In this document: positions 1 to 9,600 of the stretch, in pieces
Layout: every line of letters begins with the position of its first letter
Position numbering within the stretch: the stretch's first letter is position 1
Assembly (NCBI GenBank): GCA_945833925.1
Contig: CAMAFX010000003.1
Span: 1 to 64,000 of the forward strand
Direction: 5' to 3'
DNA: 64,000 bases
Source: an uncultured Prevotellaceae bacterium
GTDB lineage: Bacteria > Bacteroidota > Bacteroidia > Bacteroidales > Bacteroidaceae
Made by a program: the position numbers and the translations under genes
The notes under the pieces: generated by a model
What the model saw: the letters and a program-made list of their open reading frames with translations, nothing else
The model's database searches: none
Told to the model about the DNA's origin: nothing

Positions 1-99
1 ACCCAGCGTTGGTGGGACATGATGGCAGACATCATGGAGGTCAATCCCGACAACTCGCCCGTAACCATCCCACTCAAGGAGGTTTTCCATCTGGATTGA
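1..99 (+). CDS. rhaM: L-rhamnose mutarotase, C-terminal fragment
   Basis: The first 32 codons in frame 1 read [20 protein letters not shown] and then [12 protein letters not shown] before TGA. This matches the C-terminus of RhaM, which interconverts alpha- and beta-L-rhamnose and ends in a conserved RWW...NPDNSPV...EVF block. Only the last third of a roughly 104-residue protein is present, because the 5' part lies outside the window. It suggests a rhamnose-use locus upstream. A strong terminator hairpin follows at 160-222. Confidence is high for the family because the NPDNSP motif is distinctive. Confidence 0.88.
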   Translation, partial: TQRWWDMMADIMEVNPDNSPVTIPLKEVFHLD

Positions 100-120
100 T
101 ATGCTTTTCTTCGCGCATAA

Positions 121-153
121 TTGCTTGAAAGTGTAAGATATTTTCAAACGCAA
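121..153 (+). other. small hairpin 3' of rhaM
   Basis: TTGC-TTGAAA (121-130) can pair with TTTCAAACGCAA (142-153) with a two-base bulge. It lies between the rhaM stop and the main terminator. It may be an mRNA 3' end structure; no function is shown. Confidence 0.35.
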
Positions 154-159
154 TAGATA

Positions 160-222
160 GACGGTTTCAATTTCCCGAGCCGACCATGTTGGTTCGTCGG
201 GGAGGTTGAGACCGTTTTTCTT
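160..222 (+). terminator. intrinsic terminator after rhaM
   Basis: A long stem with several G-U wobbles is formed by ACGGTTTCAATTTCCC (161-176) and GGGGAGGTTGAGACCGT (about 199-215). It is followed by TTTTTCTTT. Stem plus T-run fits a Rho-independent terminator closing the upstream rhamnose operon. Confidence 0.75.
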
Positions 223-569
223 TGCCCTAAACAGTACTTTCTCTAACGGTCAGTAAAATAGTGTGTTAGCGAGACTGCTAAAATCCTTGGTTAAGTCCTG
301 AAAAATACTGCAGCAGAAAATTATTTTTTCAGCAGCAGAAAATATTTTTTTCCGTTGCAGAAAAAATTTTTTTTCGGTGCGGAAAAAAAGTTTTTATGTA
401 GCGTGAACAGATGAACGACGTACCGACATGCCTCGGACGGTGCCTCTTGTGTCATACTTTTTCTTATTGTTGTTGGAAGGTTGCACCATTGGCAGCTTGT
501 TTCATCCACCATAGGTGGCTTGTTTCATCTTTTTCCCTTGCCGATAGCATGTTTTTCATTTTTTCTTTG
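223..569. other. non-coding gap before rlmN
   Basis: Apart from the 311-394 array I see no convincing gene here. Two overlapping short ORFs of about 63 codons on opposite strands (321-512 and 411-602) are low-complexity and run through the A/T tracts, so they are not supported. Confidence 0.5.
311..394. repeat. four-unit A/T-tract array, exact 22-base period
   Basis: Four modules each consist of a CAG-rich linker (GCAGCAG, GCAGCAG, TTGCAG, GTGCGG) followed by an A-run and then a T-run. The A-runs start at 317, 339, 361 and 383, exactly 22 bases apart. Linkers vary while the spacing is fixed. The array lies in the gap between rhaM and rlmN with no ORF. A sister array lies at 47691-47775. AnTn tracts in helical phase are known to bend DNA; whether these do is inferred. 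Confidence 0.8.
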
Positions 570-577
570 TATCTTTG
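570..577 (+). promoter_or_regulatory. -7 promoter box of rlmN
   Basis: TATCTTTG matches the Bacteroidetes -7 consensus TAnnTTTG. Its end is only nine bases before the rlmN ATG at 587, so the transcript would be nearly leaderless. No clear -33 TTG is seen at the expected distance. Confidence 0.7.
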
Positions 578-586
578 TAGCCAGAT

Positions 587-1606
587 ATGGACACATTATT
601 AGGAAAGACATCAAATGAGTTGCGCGAGGTGGTGGCGCAGGTCGGTCTGCCAGCCTTCACGGCAGGTCAGATAGCGTCGTGGATGTACCAGCGAGGAGCA
701 TCATCTTTCGACGAGATGACAAATATCTCGAAGAAGGGTAGAGAGGCGCTTGCAGAACGTTACGAAGTGGGCCGCCGTGCCCCCATAGACGTACAGCGCA
801 GCGTTGACGGAACGGCAAAGTACCTTTTTCCGGTGAGTTGCGGTGGTCATGTCGAGACTGTGTTCATTCCCGATGGCGAGCGAGGCACCGTGTGCGTCAG
901 TTGTCAGGTAGGTTGCAAGATGGGTTGCAAGTTCTGCATGACTGGAAGACAAGGCTTCCACGGTCATTTGACCCCAGGCGATATCCTCAATCAGCTCTAC
1001 TCCATGCCCGAACGCGAGCAGATAACCAACGTTGTCTTTATGGGTCAGGGCGAGCCTTTCGACAATCTCGACACCATACTCCGTGCCACCGAACTGCTGC
1101 AGGCAGACTATGGTTGGGCGTGGAGCCCCAAGCGAATAACGGTAAGCACCGTCGGACTGAAGAAAGGCATGGAGCGTTTCCTGGCAGAGAGCCAGTGTCA
1201 CCTGGCTGTCAGCCTGCACAATCCCTTCCCCGACGAGCGTCAGGAGATGATACCTGCCGAGAAGGCTTGGTCGCTGCGCGAGTTCATCCCCCTGCTGAGG
1301 AAGTACGACTGGACACACCAGCGCCGCCTGTCGTTCGAATACACCGTCTTTCACGGACATAACGACACGCCTCGTCATGTGCGCGAACTTTGCCGATTGC
1401 TTGGCAGAATGGAGTGCAGAGTCAATCTGATACGCTGCCATGAGATACCCGAATCGCCATTCAAGCCCGCTCCCGAGAGCACCATGGAGTGGATGCGCGA
1501 CGAGCTGAACAAGCATGGCATAACGACCACCATTCGCGCCAGCCGTGGTCAGGACATCTTTGCTGCCTGCGGACTGCTCTCGACGGCAAAGCAGGGACAA
1601 GAATAA
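587..1606 (+). CDS. rlmN: dual-specificity RNA methyltransferase RlmN
   Basis: RlmN is a cytoplasmic radical-SAM enzyme that methylates C2 of A2503 in 23S rRNA and of A37 in some tRNAs. The 339-residue protein has the usual family length. The iron-sulphur CxxxCxxC motif is at C110, C114 and C117 (GCKMGCKFCMTG), and the C-terminal catalytic cysteine is C328 in DIFAACGLL. The ATG at 587 sits right behind a TATCTTTG box, so upstream starts are excluded. The next gene, a DUF4837 lipoprotein, follows after 88 bases that include a CCCCC/GGGGG palindrome. The rlmN-DUF4837-pdxA order is familiar in Bacteroidales. Confidence 0.96.
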   Translation: MDTLLGKTSNELREVVAQVGLPAFTAGQIASWMYQRGASSFDEMTNISKKGREALAERYEVGRRAPIDVQRSVDGTAKYLFPVSCGGHVETVFIPDGERGTVCVSCQVGCKMGCKFCMTGRQGFHGHLTPGDILNQLYSMPEREQITNVVFMGQGEPFDNLDTILRATELLQADYGWAWSPKRITVSTVGLKKGMERFLAESQCHLAVSLHNPFPDERQEMIPAEKAWSLREFIPLLRKYDWTHQRRLSFEYTVFHGHNDTPRHVRELCRLLGRMECRVNLIRCHEIPESPFKPAPESTMEWMRDELNKHGITTTIRASRGQDIFAACGLLSTAKQGQE

Positions 1607-1609
1607 TAG

Positions 1610-1629
1610 CCCCCCTAACCCCGAGGGGG
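1610..1629. repeat. REP-like CCCCC/GGGGG palindrome
   Basis: A run of six C (1610-1615) is followed by TAACCCCGA and GGGGG (1625-1629), four bases after the rlmN stop. C-rich palindromes of this look are scattered between genes in many Bacteroidetes; only one copy is seen here. It may act as a weak hairpin, with no T-run behind it. Confidence 0.45.
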
Positions 1630-1694
1630 TATAAGTAGCGAGGCTTTGATAGCAGTCTGCTCTCAACACAAGAAAAACAATTAATAATAGAATT

Positions 1695-2780
1695 ATGAAA
1701 CGTATACCTTCCTTGAAAATAATGCTCCCTCTGCTGATTGGTGTGTTGTCGCTCGTCGGTTGTACCAAAGAGCTGGTTTTCCCAGTGGCAAGCGGCCGCC
1801 CCTACGAGGTGCTCGTGGTTATGGACAACAAGGCGTGGGAACGACCTGCTGGCAGGGCACTCTTCGACGCGCTCGACACCGACGTGCCGGGTCTGCCACA
1901 GAGCGAGCGCTCGTTTCGCATCTCCCAGTGCACACCCAAGGAGTTGTCGCAGGCATTGAAGTTGTTCCGCAACGTCATTGTAGCCGACATCGACCCACAC
2001 ATGTACACCATGACGAAACTCAAGTTCATGCGCGAGAAGTATTCGATGGAGCAGATATGGGTCACCATACAGAGCCCGAGCGAGGAGGAGTTCGAGAAAT
2101 ACTGCCGCGAGAACAAGCAGTTCATCGTGGACTTCCTCACCAGGACCGAGATGAACCGTCTGGTGAAGGTGCTCGAGGAGAAGCACTCCGACGTGGTGCT
2201 TGGCCTGGCAAAGAAACTCTTCAACTGTGAGGTGTGGGCGCCCGAGGAGATACAGAGTTACAAGAAAGGCACCCAGTTCTTCTGGACCAGCAACAACACG
2301 CCTTCGGGCATGATAAACATGTGCATGTACAGTTTCCCATACTACGGTCCCGAGACATTCACCAAGCAGTATATGCTTGCCAAGCGCGACTCGGTGATGA
2401 TGCGCAACATTCCCGGCGAGACTCCCGGCATGTATATGAAGACCGACACCATGTACACCGATTGCAAGCCAATCACCGTCCACAAGCAGTATGCCTACGA
2501 GAGCCGCGGACTGTGGTACATGGAGAATGGCCCGATGGGTGGTCCGTTCGTCAGTCATGCCCGCGTCGACACCACTCGCAACCTTGTAATCGTGGTCGAG
2601 GGTTTCGTCTATGCCCCCGAGAAGATGAAGCGAGGCTTGATGCGTCGCATGGAGGGAAGCCTCTACACGCTGATGTTGCCGTACGAGCTTGACGAGGCAC
2701 GTGAGGTCGAGGCAGGCAAGGAAGCAGAGGAGGAGAAGGGCAACAACGCCAAGGAAAACAGCAAGAACAATTCTAAATAA
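1695..2780 (+). CDS. DUF4837 family lipoprotein
   Basis: This is a 361-residue protein of the Bacteroidetes-specific DUF4837 family, function unknown. It has a type II signal peptide: positive KR, hydrophobic MLPLLIGVLSL, then lipobox LVGC, with Cys at about residue 23, so it should be a membrane-anchored lipoprotein. Family hallmarks seen are RPYEVLVVMDNKAWERPAG, the DTDVPGLPQSERSF block and the NMCMYSFPYYGPETF block. The last 25 residues are a charged Glu/Lys/Asn tail. The gene is 15 bases upstream of pdxA and probably co-transcribed with it. Family assignment is firm; no biochemical role should be inferred. Confidence 0.88.
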   Translation: MKRIPSLKIMLPLLIGVLSLVGCTKELVFPVASGRPYEVLVVMDNKAWERPAGRALFDALDTDVPGLPQSERSFRISQCTPKELSQALKLFRNVIVADIDPHMYTMTKLKFMREKYSMEQIWVTIQSPSEEEFEKYCRENKQFIVDFLTRTEMNRLVKVLEEKHSDVVLGLAKKLFNCEVWAPEEIQSYKKGTQFFWTSNNTPSGMINMCMYSFPYYGPETFTKQYMLAKRDSVMMRNIPGETPGMYMKTDTMYTDCKPITVHKQYAYESRGLWYMENGPMGGPFVSHARVDTTRNLVIVVEGFVYAPEKMKRGLMRRMEGSLYTLMLPYELDEAREVEAGKEAEEEKGNNAKENSKNNSK

Positions 2781-2795
2781 AATATAAAAGGAATT

Positions 2796-4010
2796 ATGTC
2801 GAACAGAAGAAACAAGTCAGACAATTATCGATATAGTCAGTTTGACAACCCAACATACAGTTCGGAGGAGAACGCAGTGCAGGACGAGCCTCGCAACATA
2901 CCCGTAGTGGGTATTACCAGCGGCGATGCCAACGGAGTGGGCTATGAGGTCATAATGAAGAGTTTCATAGACCCCGTCATGTTCGATATTTGCACGCCTG
3001 TCGTCTACGGCAACCCCAAGACGATGGCATATCATCGCAAGGCTCTTGGCATCGAGGTCAACTATACCGTGATACAGAACATAGAAGACGTCTGCGAGGG
3101 AACGATTAACCTTCTGTCGGTCAGCGACGAGGAGGTGAAGATAGAGTTCGGCCAGAGTTCGCCCGAGGCTGGCAAGGCGGCACTGCAGAGCCTTGAGGCT
3201 GCTGTCAGCGACTATCGCGATGGCAAGTTCGATGCGCTTGTAACGGCACCAATCAACAAGCACAGCATCCAGTCCGACACCTTCCATTTCCCCGGACACA
3301 CCGAGTATCTCGAGCAGCGACTCGGCGAGGGCAACAAGGCACTCATGATACTCATGAACGAGAAGTTGCGCGTGGCACTTGCCACCACACACCTGCCCAT
3401 TTCCGAGGTGTCGAAGAGCATCACCAGCGATGGCATCGTCGAGAAACTGAGACTTCTGCACAAGACACTCTCCCGCGACTTCCTCATCACCCATCCTCGC
3501 ATAGCCGTTCTTGCACTGAATCCCCATGCTGGCGACAACGGACTGCTGGGCGAGGAGGAGCAGACCATAATAGTGCCGGCACTGGAGCAGGCAAAGTCGG
3601 AGAAGATAGAGGCGTTCGGACCGTTCCCTGCCGACGGATTCTTCGGCAGCATGGCATACGAGCACTATGACGCTGTCCTCGCCATGTATCACGACCAGGG
3701 ACTGGCACCGTTCAAGGTGCTTGCCATGGACGACGGCGTGAACTACACCGCCGGTCTGCCTGTGGTTCGTACCAGTCCCGACCACGGCACTGCATACGAC
3801 ATAGCAGGCAAGGGCGTTGCCGACGAGAATTCGTTCCGCCATGCCCTGTACCTTGCCATAGACGTGTGCCGCCACAGGGCGCAGTATGACGAGGCTTATG
3901 CCCAGCCGTTGGAGAAACTCTACCACGACCGCCGCGAGGATGACCGCCGCGAGCGTCCCCGTCAGGCGCCATTCAACCCCGACGCAAAGCCACAGGACCC
4001 TCGCAGCTAA
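2796..4010 (+). CDS. pdxA: 4-hydroxythreonine-4-phosphate dehydrogenase PdxA
   Basis: PdxA oxidises 4-phosphohydroxy-L-threonine with NAD(P) in the DXP-dependent pyridoxal 5'-phosphate pathway, using a divalent metal held by histidines from two subunits. The core begins at about residue 36 with VVGITSGDANGVGYEV and includes the HFPGHTEYL metal-site block, ALNPHAGDNGLLG, AMYHDQGLAPFK and VRTSPDHGTAYDIAG. At 404 residues it is longer than most PdxA proteins (about 330-360): a roughly 35-residue polar N-terminal extension and an Arg/Pro/Asp-rich tail of about 25 residues lie outside the fold. No internal start would remove the extension. It sits downstream of the DUF4837 gene. Confidence 0.95.
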   Translation: MSNRRNKSDNYRYSQFDNPTYSSEENAVQDEPRNIPVVGITSGDANGVGYEVIMKSFIDPVMFDICTPVVYGNPKTMAYHRKALGIEVNYTVIQNIEDVCEGTINLLSVSDEEVKIEFGQSSPEAGKAALQSLEAAVSDYRDGKFDALVTAPINKHSIQSDTFHFPGHTEYLEQRLGEGNKALMILMNEKLRVALATTHLPISEVSKSITSDGIVEKLRLLHKTLSRDFLITHPRIAVLALNPHAGDNGLLGEEEQTIIVPALEQAKSEKIEAFGPFPADGFFGSMAYEHYDAVLAMYHDQGLAPFKVLAMDDGVNYTAGLPVVRTSPDHGTAYDIAGKGVADENSFRHALYLAIDVCRHRAQYDEAYAQPLEKLYHDRREDDRRERPRQAPFNPDAKPQDPRS

Positions 4011-4068
4011 TATGAGGCCGGGCTTCCGCAACGTATTTCTGTCTCAAGCGTGACTACATTAGGAAAAG

Positions 4069-5382
4069 ATGAATCAAGATAATCGTTATACGGAGTTCTA
4101 TGCAGAGCGCGACGAGATGCAAAGTCTGGAGTTGTCCGACGGAATTGTCAGCCAGGCATCGCACACACTGCAGCAGGGAGTGGGTAAGAGAGAGATAGAG
4201 GACGAGAGTACGCGCTACAGCTACACGATGGACGAACGTATGCCCGACTTCTTCCTGGAAGGCCATCCCCATCTGTGCGATGCTCGGCAGAGCGTGCATG
4301 GAGGCGGTGTGGATACCGACTTCTCGTTCCTGCTGGGCGGTGAGGACGGCAAGAGTTCGTGCCTGCACATGCTCGAGGCGGTGGCATACTCGCTCGACCC
4401 TCGTGTGGTGAAGGTCAAGGCTGTGGTGCTGCACTCGTGCAAGGATGTCAGCATCCTGACCTCGGAAAGCGACGAGGCGGTGCACGACCACAGACTGCGC
4501 ACGGCACTGATGCTGAACGTGGTGCTGGAACAGGACGGACGCCACGAGATGGGCTTTGCCAGCGAGCAGTTGCAGATGGGAGCCGAGTTTGTCACCGACG
4601 AACGTATACGACGCATTGCGGAGCGTGCTGTGGCTCAGGCAGACCACCTGTTCAGGGCAGTGACGCCCAAGGGAGGCGACTTGCCGGTGGTGATGGCTGC
4701 CGGTGCCAGCGGCATACTGCTGCACGAGGCGATAGGCCATGCCTTCGAGGCGGACTTCAACCGCAAGAACATGAGTATCTTCAGCGACAAGATGGGGCAG
4801 TCCGTATGCCGACCTAACATAAGCATTGTCGACGACGGCACTCTGTCTCTCTCTTCTGGTTCGTTTGCCTGCGATGACGAGGGCATCAAGTCGCAGTGTA
4901 CCTACCTGGTTCGCGACGGACGTCTGGAGAGTTACCTGCACGACCGCATCTCTGCCAGGCACTACGGCGTAAAGCCCACGGGCAACGGACGCCGACAGAG
5001 TTTCCGACACGTGCCCGTGCCACGAATGACAAACACATACATGCTGGCTGGCGATGCCACTAAGGACGACATCATAAGCAGCGTGAAGCATGGCATCTAC
5101 GCCGAGTCGTTTACCAACGGACAGGTGCAGATAGGTGCCGGCGACTTTACCTTCTTCCTCAAGACCGGATTCCTGATTGAGGACGGACACCTGACGCAGC
5201 CCATACGCGACGTTAATATAATAGGTAACGGACCGAGTGCGCTGGCAGACATATCCATGGTTGGCAACGACCTTGAGATGGCTCTTGCTGCAGGTTTCTG
5301 CGGCAAGGCAGGTCAGCAGATTCCCGTTGGTCAGGGCATACCGACGGTGTTGGTAGACAAACTAACAGTGGGAGGAGTATGA
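4069..5382 (+). CDS. tldD: TldD-type metalloprotease
   Basis: This is one half of the TldD/TldE zinc protease, which in other bacteria forms a heterodimer that degrades unfolded peptides and trims some modified peptides. The HExxxH zinc motif reads HEAIGH, with H219, E220 and H224, inside GILLHEAIGHAFEADF. The C-terminal half shows the ISIVDDGTL and MTNTYMLAGD blocks. The 437-residue protein seems shorter at its N-terminus than TldD of E. coli (481 residues), yet no upstream in-frame start is evident. Its stop overlaps the start of the next gene by four bases (ATGA), so the partners are translationally coupled. Confidence 0.9.
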   Translation: MNQDNRYTEFYAERDEMQSLELSDGIVSQASHTLQQGVGKREIEDESTRYSYTMDERMPDFFLEGHPHLCDARQSVHGGGVDTDFSFLLGGEDGKSSCLHMLEAVAYSLDPRVVKVKAVVLHSCKDVSILTSESDEAVHDHRLRTALMLNVVLEQDGRHEMGFASEQLQMGAEFVTDERIRRIAERAVAQADHLFRAVTPKGGDLPVVMAAGASGILLHEAIGHAFEADFNRKNMSIFSDKMGQSVCRPNISIVDDGTLSLSSGSFACDDEGIKSQCTYLVRDGRLESYLHDRISARHYGVKPTGNGRRQSFRHVPVPRMTNTYMLAGDATKDDIISSVKHGIYAESFTNGQVQIGAGDFTFFLKTGFLIEDGHLTQPIRDVNIIGNGPSALADISMVGNDLEMALAAGFCGKAGQQIPVGQGIPTVLVDKLTVGGV

Positions 5383-6683
5383 AGGAACTGCTGTACAAAG
5401 CCCAGGAGATGATACGCGAGTCGGGATGTGCCGACTCACGACTGATGCTGTTCCATAATATTGAGAACAACATCTGTTTTATGAACGGAAAGGTGGACAA
5501 GCAGCAGCGCAGCGATTCTTTCTCGCTGGCTGTGACACTGTACATCGACGGACGCGAAGGTTTCTTCTATACCAACGTGTTCGACGACAGTTCGCTGCGC
5601 TCGTTCCTCAGGCAGAGCGTCATGATAACACGTATGCTGGCGCCCGACCCGGCGCGCGGTCTTATAGACCCGGCGAGCTACTACAAGGGCGATGGTCCAG
5701 ATCTGCATAACTATGACCCTGCGTTCGAGGCGCTGACCATCGACAACCATACTGCCTTCAGTCTGATAGACGCTGCGTCGAAGATAGACGGGCGTAATGT
5801 GGTGAGCGTTGACACGCGATACACCGACCGTCTGCACCGTGCGCACTACCTGTGCAGCAACGGTTTCGAGGCAACGGAGCACAGCACCCGCTGCACGCTG
5901 TCGACTATGGTCAGCGTGAAGGGGGAGGGCGACGCTCGTCCGATGGACGGATGGGGGCAGACACGCCTCTTCCTTAACGACCTTACCGGCGACATGGCAA
6001 GGGAGATTGGCGAGACGGCATACGCACGAACAATACGCAAGATAGGACAGCGGCCAGTAAAGCCGGGATTCTACACCATGGTGGTGGAGAGTCCTGTGGC
6101 AGGTCATCTGCTGATGCCGCTCTTCAGCGCCATGGCAGGTCAGGCATTGCAGCAGCACAGTTCGTTTCTTGAGGGAAAACTGGGCAAGAAGATAGGCAGT
6201 GAACTGCTCGACATGGTGGACAATCCACATATTCCCGGTACCCGAGGCGCAACATATTTCGACTACGACGGCGCTGCGACAAAGCCAATGAAACTGTTTG
6301 ACCGAGGCGTTCTCTCTACCTATTTCATAGACACACCGATGGGTCGCAAACTTGGCATGGAACCCACCACGCAGGGCATACACCACACCATCATGACTCC
6401 ATCGTCATCGTCTCTCGAAGACATTCTGAAGCTGCACGACGAGTGCATTCTGATTACCGACTTCAATGGTGGAAACTGCAATCCGGTGACAGGTCACTTC
6501 TCGTACGGAGTGGAGGGCTTCCACTACAGGAACGGCATCTGCGTCCAGCCCATCTCGGGCATGAACATCACCGGCAACATGCTCGACATCTGGAACCACC
6601 TTGTCCAGGTGTCCAACGATGCCGACCCTTATGAAGCCGACCTCATTCCTTCGCTTGTGTTCGAGGGCGTCTCGTTCAAGTAA
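5379..6683 (+). CDS. tldE: TldE/PmbA-type protease partner
   Basis: This is the second subunit of the TldD/TldE system (PmbA family, 434 residues). It lacks the HExxxH motif, as expected for TldE, and keeps the family C-terminal blocks PHIPGTRGATYFDYDG and NGGNCNPVTGHFSYG. The start overlaps the tldD stop by four bases. The end is three bases from the convergent sprA stop, so there is almost no intergenic space and no visible terminator. Naming of tldE versus pmbA follows usage only. Confidence 0.88.
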   Translation: MKELLYKAQEMIRESGCADSRLMLFHNIENNICFMNGKVDKQQRSDSFSLAVTLYIDGREGFFYTNVFDDSSLRSFLRQSVMITRMLAPDPARGLIDPASYYKGDGPDLHNYDPAFEALTIDNHTAFSLIDAASKIDGRNVVSVDTRYTDRLHRAHYLCSNGFEATEHSTRCTLSTMVSVKGEGDARPMDGWGQTRLFLNDLTGDMAREIGETAYARTIRKIGQRPVKPGFYTMVVESPVAGHLLMPLFSAMAGQALQQHSSFLEGKLGKKIGSELLDMVDNPHIPGTRGATYFDYDGAATKPMKLFDRGVLSTYFIDTPMGRKLGMEPTTQGIHHTIMTPSSSSLEDILKLHDECILITDFNGGNCNPVTGHFSYGVEGFHYRNGICVQPISGMNITGNMLDIWNHLVQVSNDADPYEADLIPSLVFEGVSFK

Positions 6684-6686
6684 ACT

Positions 6687-9600
6687 TTATCTTGTCAGCG
6701 CGAACTTGAGCGATATGCCGAAATCCTGCGTCACGGTGGGGTAGGAGTTGTTCGACATGAGAGGCATGTTGCGCTGACGGTCGTAGAACATGCTGAAGGT
6801 AACCATTCGGCTCATGGCGTAGTCGCACTGGAAACTTGTCTTCACCGCACGGTTACCGCTTGTTGCCTCCGAGAGTCCCGTCTGTATATCTCTGGTTATT
6901 GCGTTCTGGCTTCTCAGCGAGAAGTCGAAGCGCAGGTTCAGGTCGTGTGCAAAGTTTGACTTGCTGCTCTTCTTCTTGCTGCTCTTCCTGTTGCCCGAGG
7001 TCTCGCTGTCTCTGTCGTTGTCTTTGCTGGTGCCCTTTCCCTTTGCCTTGCTGCTCTTTGCCTTAGCACTTGCGCTCTTGCCAAAGAGAGAACTGATCTT
7101 GAAGTCGTTGATCTTGTAGCCCCAGCCGAAGACGATGTCCTTGGACGCTGACTCGTTTATCTGGGCCGACGTCATGGACAGTGTGAGTACGCGCGTCGTC
7201 CTGTACTCGAGTTTGGCGGTCATGTTGTTCATGAACGTAACGTTGAGTCCGACGAGCGGAGTGAACGACTCGTTGATGGCGCAGTTGCTGATGTCGTACA
7301 TCGAAGAAGGAACGTACGAACCTGTGGTGGTGTTCTCGACGAATCCCATATCCATACCGCCCATCGACTGTATCCACGAACTGAACGTGCTGTACGAACC
7401 GATGTTGAAGACGCTCTTGTATCCGTGTGTGATGGTGACGCTCTTCAGGTTGTCGCGCAGCCAAGGCAGTGTGGAGAGTCCCTTGTAGGTCAGACTCCAG
7501 TTGGGTAGCATGCGGGTTATTGCAGGGAAGAGGTCGAGGGGTTTCTTGATGGCGCTTCCGCCGGTGTAGGCAGCCAGGAAGGCAGGCACCATGACGTCGG
7601 CAGAGTACTTGCTGACGGTTCCGTTGGCGGGGTCAAACTCTCCCTTGTTGCCCGTGCCGGCAGGGTATTGCGTGCCTGCATAGCGACGCTCGACACGTCC
7701 CTGGAAGATGTCCAGATAGTTTCGGAAGTTGTTGAACGCCTTCGACTGGTAGCCGTTGTTGGCGCTTCCCGAACCCTGGAAGGCAGTCTTGATGGAGATG
7801 GTCGTCATGTTGAACGAACCGGTCTGCGTGGTCGGGTTGCCTTGATACATATACTGGATAGACTTGTTCGAGTTCTTGGTCCAGCTGGCGTTCAGGTCTA
7901 TCTTGAGGTCGGTGAATGGTTCAAGCGACACCTTTATCTGTATGTCCTCGGTGGTTGAGGTTGTTGCTGGTGTGGCGACGCTGTCGGCGCAGAGCAGCCA
8001 TCCGTTGGACTTTGCTCTTGCGAGGTAGTCGTCGTCCACCATGCCGAAGGCAAAGTCAAGACCCGGCGAGAAGAGTCCGTTGCCGTTCTTGCGCTGTCCG
8101 AGCATGTCGCCCACCTCGGGCATAAAGCCGGGCAGTGCCAGGTTGTAGGTGTTGCGGTAACTGATGCTCGCATTCCTTATCATCATGAGGAAGCGCGACG
8201 CAGCCTGTACCATGGTGTACCATTTCTTGTCCTCCAGTTTCTCCTTTGGCACAACGTTTATCCTCAGTTTCATGGAGTCGAGGTTCTTGATGAGAATCTT
8301 GTTCTCGTCGAGCACCTTATACTTCAGTTTGTACATGTGTCCGGCGCTGTCCTTGGCAGTTACCTCGATGCGCTTCGACTTCTGGTTGTGTGCAACGGTG
8401 GTCGTGGTGTCTACCTTCAGCATCACCTCGCCGCTGTATCCCTTGTTCTTCTTCGGATTTGCCTTCTGGTTGGATGTGCCCTTGGCATTGGTCTGCTTCT
8501 TGTTGTTCTGTGCCAGCATGCGCGAGTAGACGCTGTCCACGGGTTCGCCCGACTGCTTTGCCTCCTCTTCTGCCTTGGCTTTCAGTTCCTTCTCGGTTTC
8601 CTTCTGTTTCTTCTTTGCCTCGTCCTCCTTCTTCTTCTTCTCCACCTTCTTCTTCGAGGCGCTCTTTGCCGATGAAGCAGAGAACTTCTTGTTGACGTCC
8701 TTCAGGAACTGAGAGTGGTTGTAGAGGGTCTCGAAGTTGAGCTTTATGTTGCCGTTGACGGTGCGCTGGGTGTTGATGTTGTTGCCCAGCGTTGCTCCGT
8801 TCTCCATCTCGGTGCCTCGCTTCCACGAGTAGGTGGCGTTGTAGGTGGCATCGGCTGTTATCCAGTCGAAGCATGGGATGCGGTTCAGTGGCAGTTTGTA
8901 ACTGAGCGATGCCGACTGAGAGTAGTCGAGCGGACGACCCAGGTGGCGCAGTGAGTAGCGCACGGAGTCCTTCCATGCCGTGTACGAGTCGGCATAAAGG
9001 TCTTTGTTGATAGGTGTGTATGGTTCCTCCACCTCGGCGTGGGTCGCGCTCTGGAAGGTGAAGTGCAGTGCCTTGAAGATGTCCCATCTGATCTGGAAGT
9101 CACGATTCCAGAGGTACGACTCGCTGAACGACATAGGCAGGGCAGTGGGGTTCTCGATGTTGTCGATGTCGCGCTCCTGCAGTTCGTAGTATGTTCGGTT
9201 AAGGTCGGTGTTGAAGGTTATGCTCTGGGGTGCGAAGGCCAGGTTCTGGTCCTTGATGATGTCGAGCCACTTCGACTTGCCCTTCAGTTTCTTGAATGGC
9301 TCCCATGGCTTCCAGTTGGGCGACCACGAGTATGACATTCCGCCCTTCCAGTTCTTCTCGTGCTCGTAGACGGTGGTCACACCCTCCTTGCTTGTCTCGC
9401 TGTGAGCGTAGTTGAAGGTGAAGTTGGACGGGTCGTAGGGCATGGGGTGCTTGCGTGTGGATATGTTAACCTTCACGCCACTCAGCGACATACTCTTCTG
9501 GACCTCCGATGTCGTGGTGAGCGACTTCAGAGAGTCTTTCTCGGCATCGGTGTTGAGGGCGTCGAGGGCGTCAGAGAGAAGCATGTCGGTGTCAAGAGGA

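Noticed and set aside
100..586. tRNA or other structured RNA gene in the rhaM-rlmN gap
   Set aside because: The only strong structure is the terminator hairpin; no T-loop, acceptor stem or CCA-end pattern was found.
701..1768. 355-codon minus-strand ORF antisense to rlmN
   Set aside because: Mirror of rlmN codons; the plus-strand protein is a clear RlmN and the antisense product has no domain.
2817..4031. 404-codon minus-strand ORF antisense to pdxA
   Set aside because: Almost exactly complementary to pdxA and without recognisable motifs or promoter.
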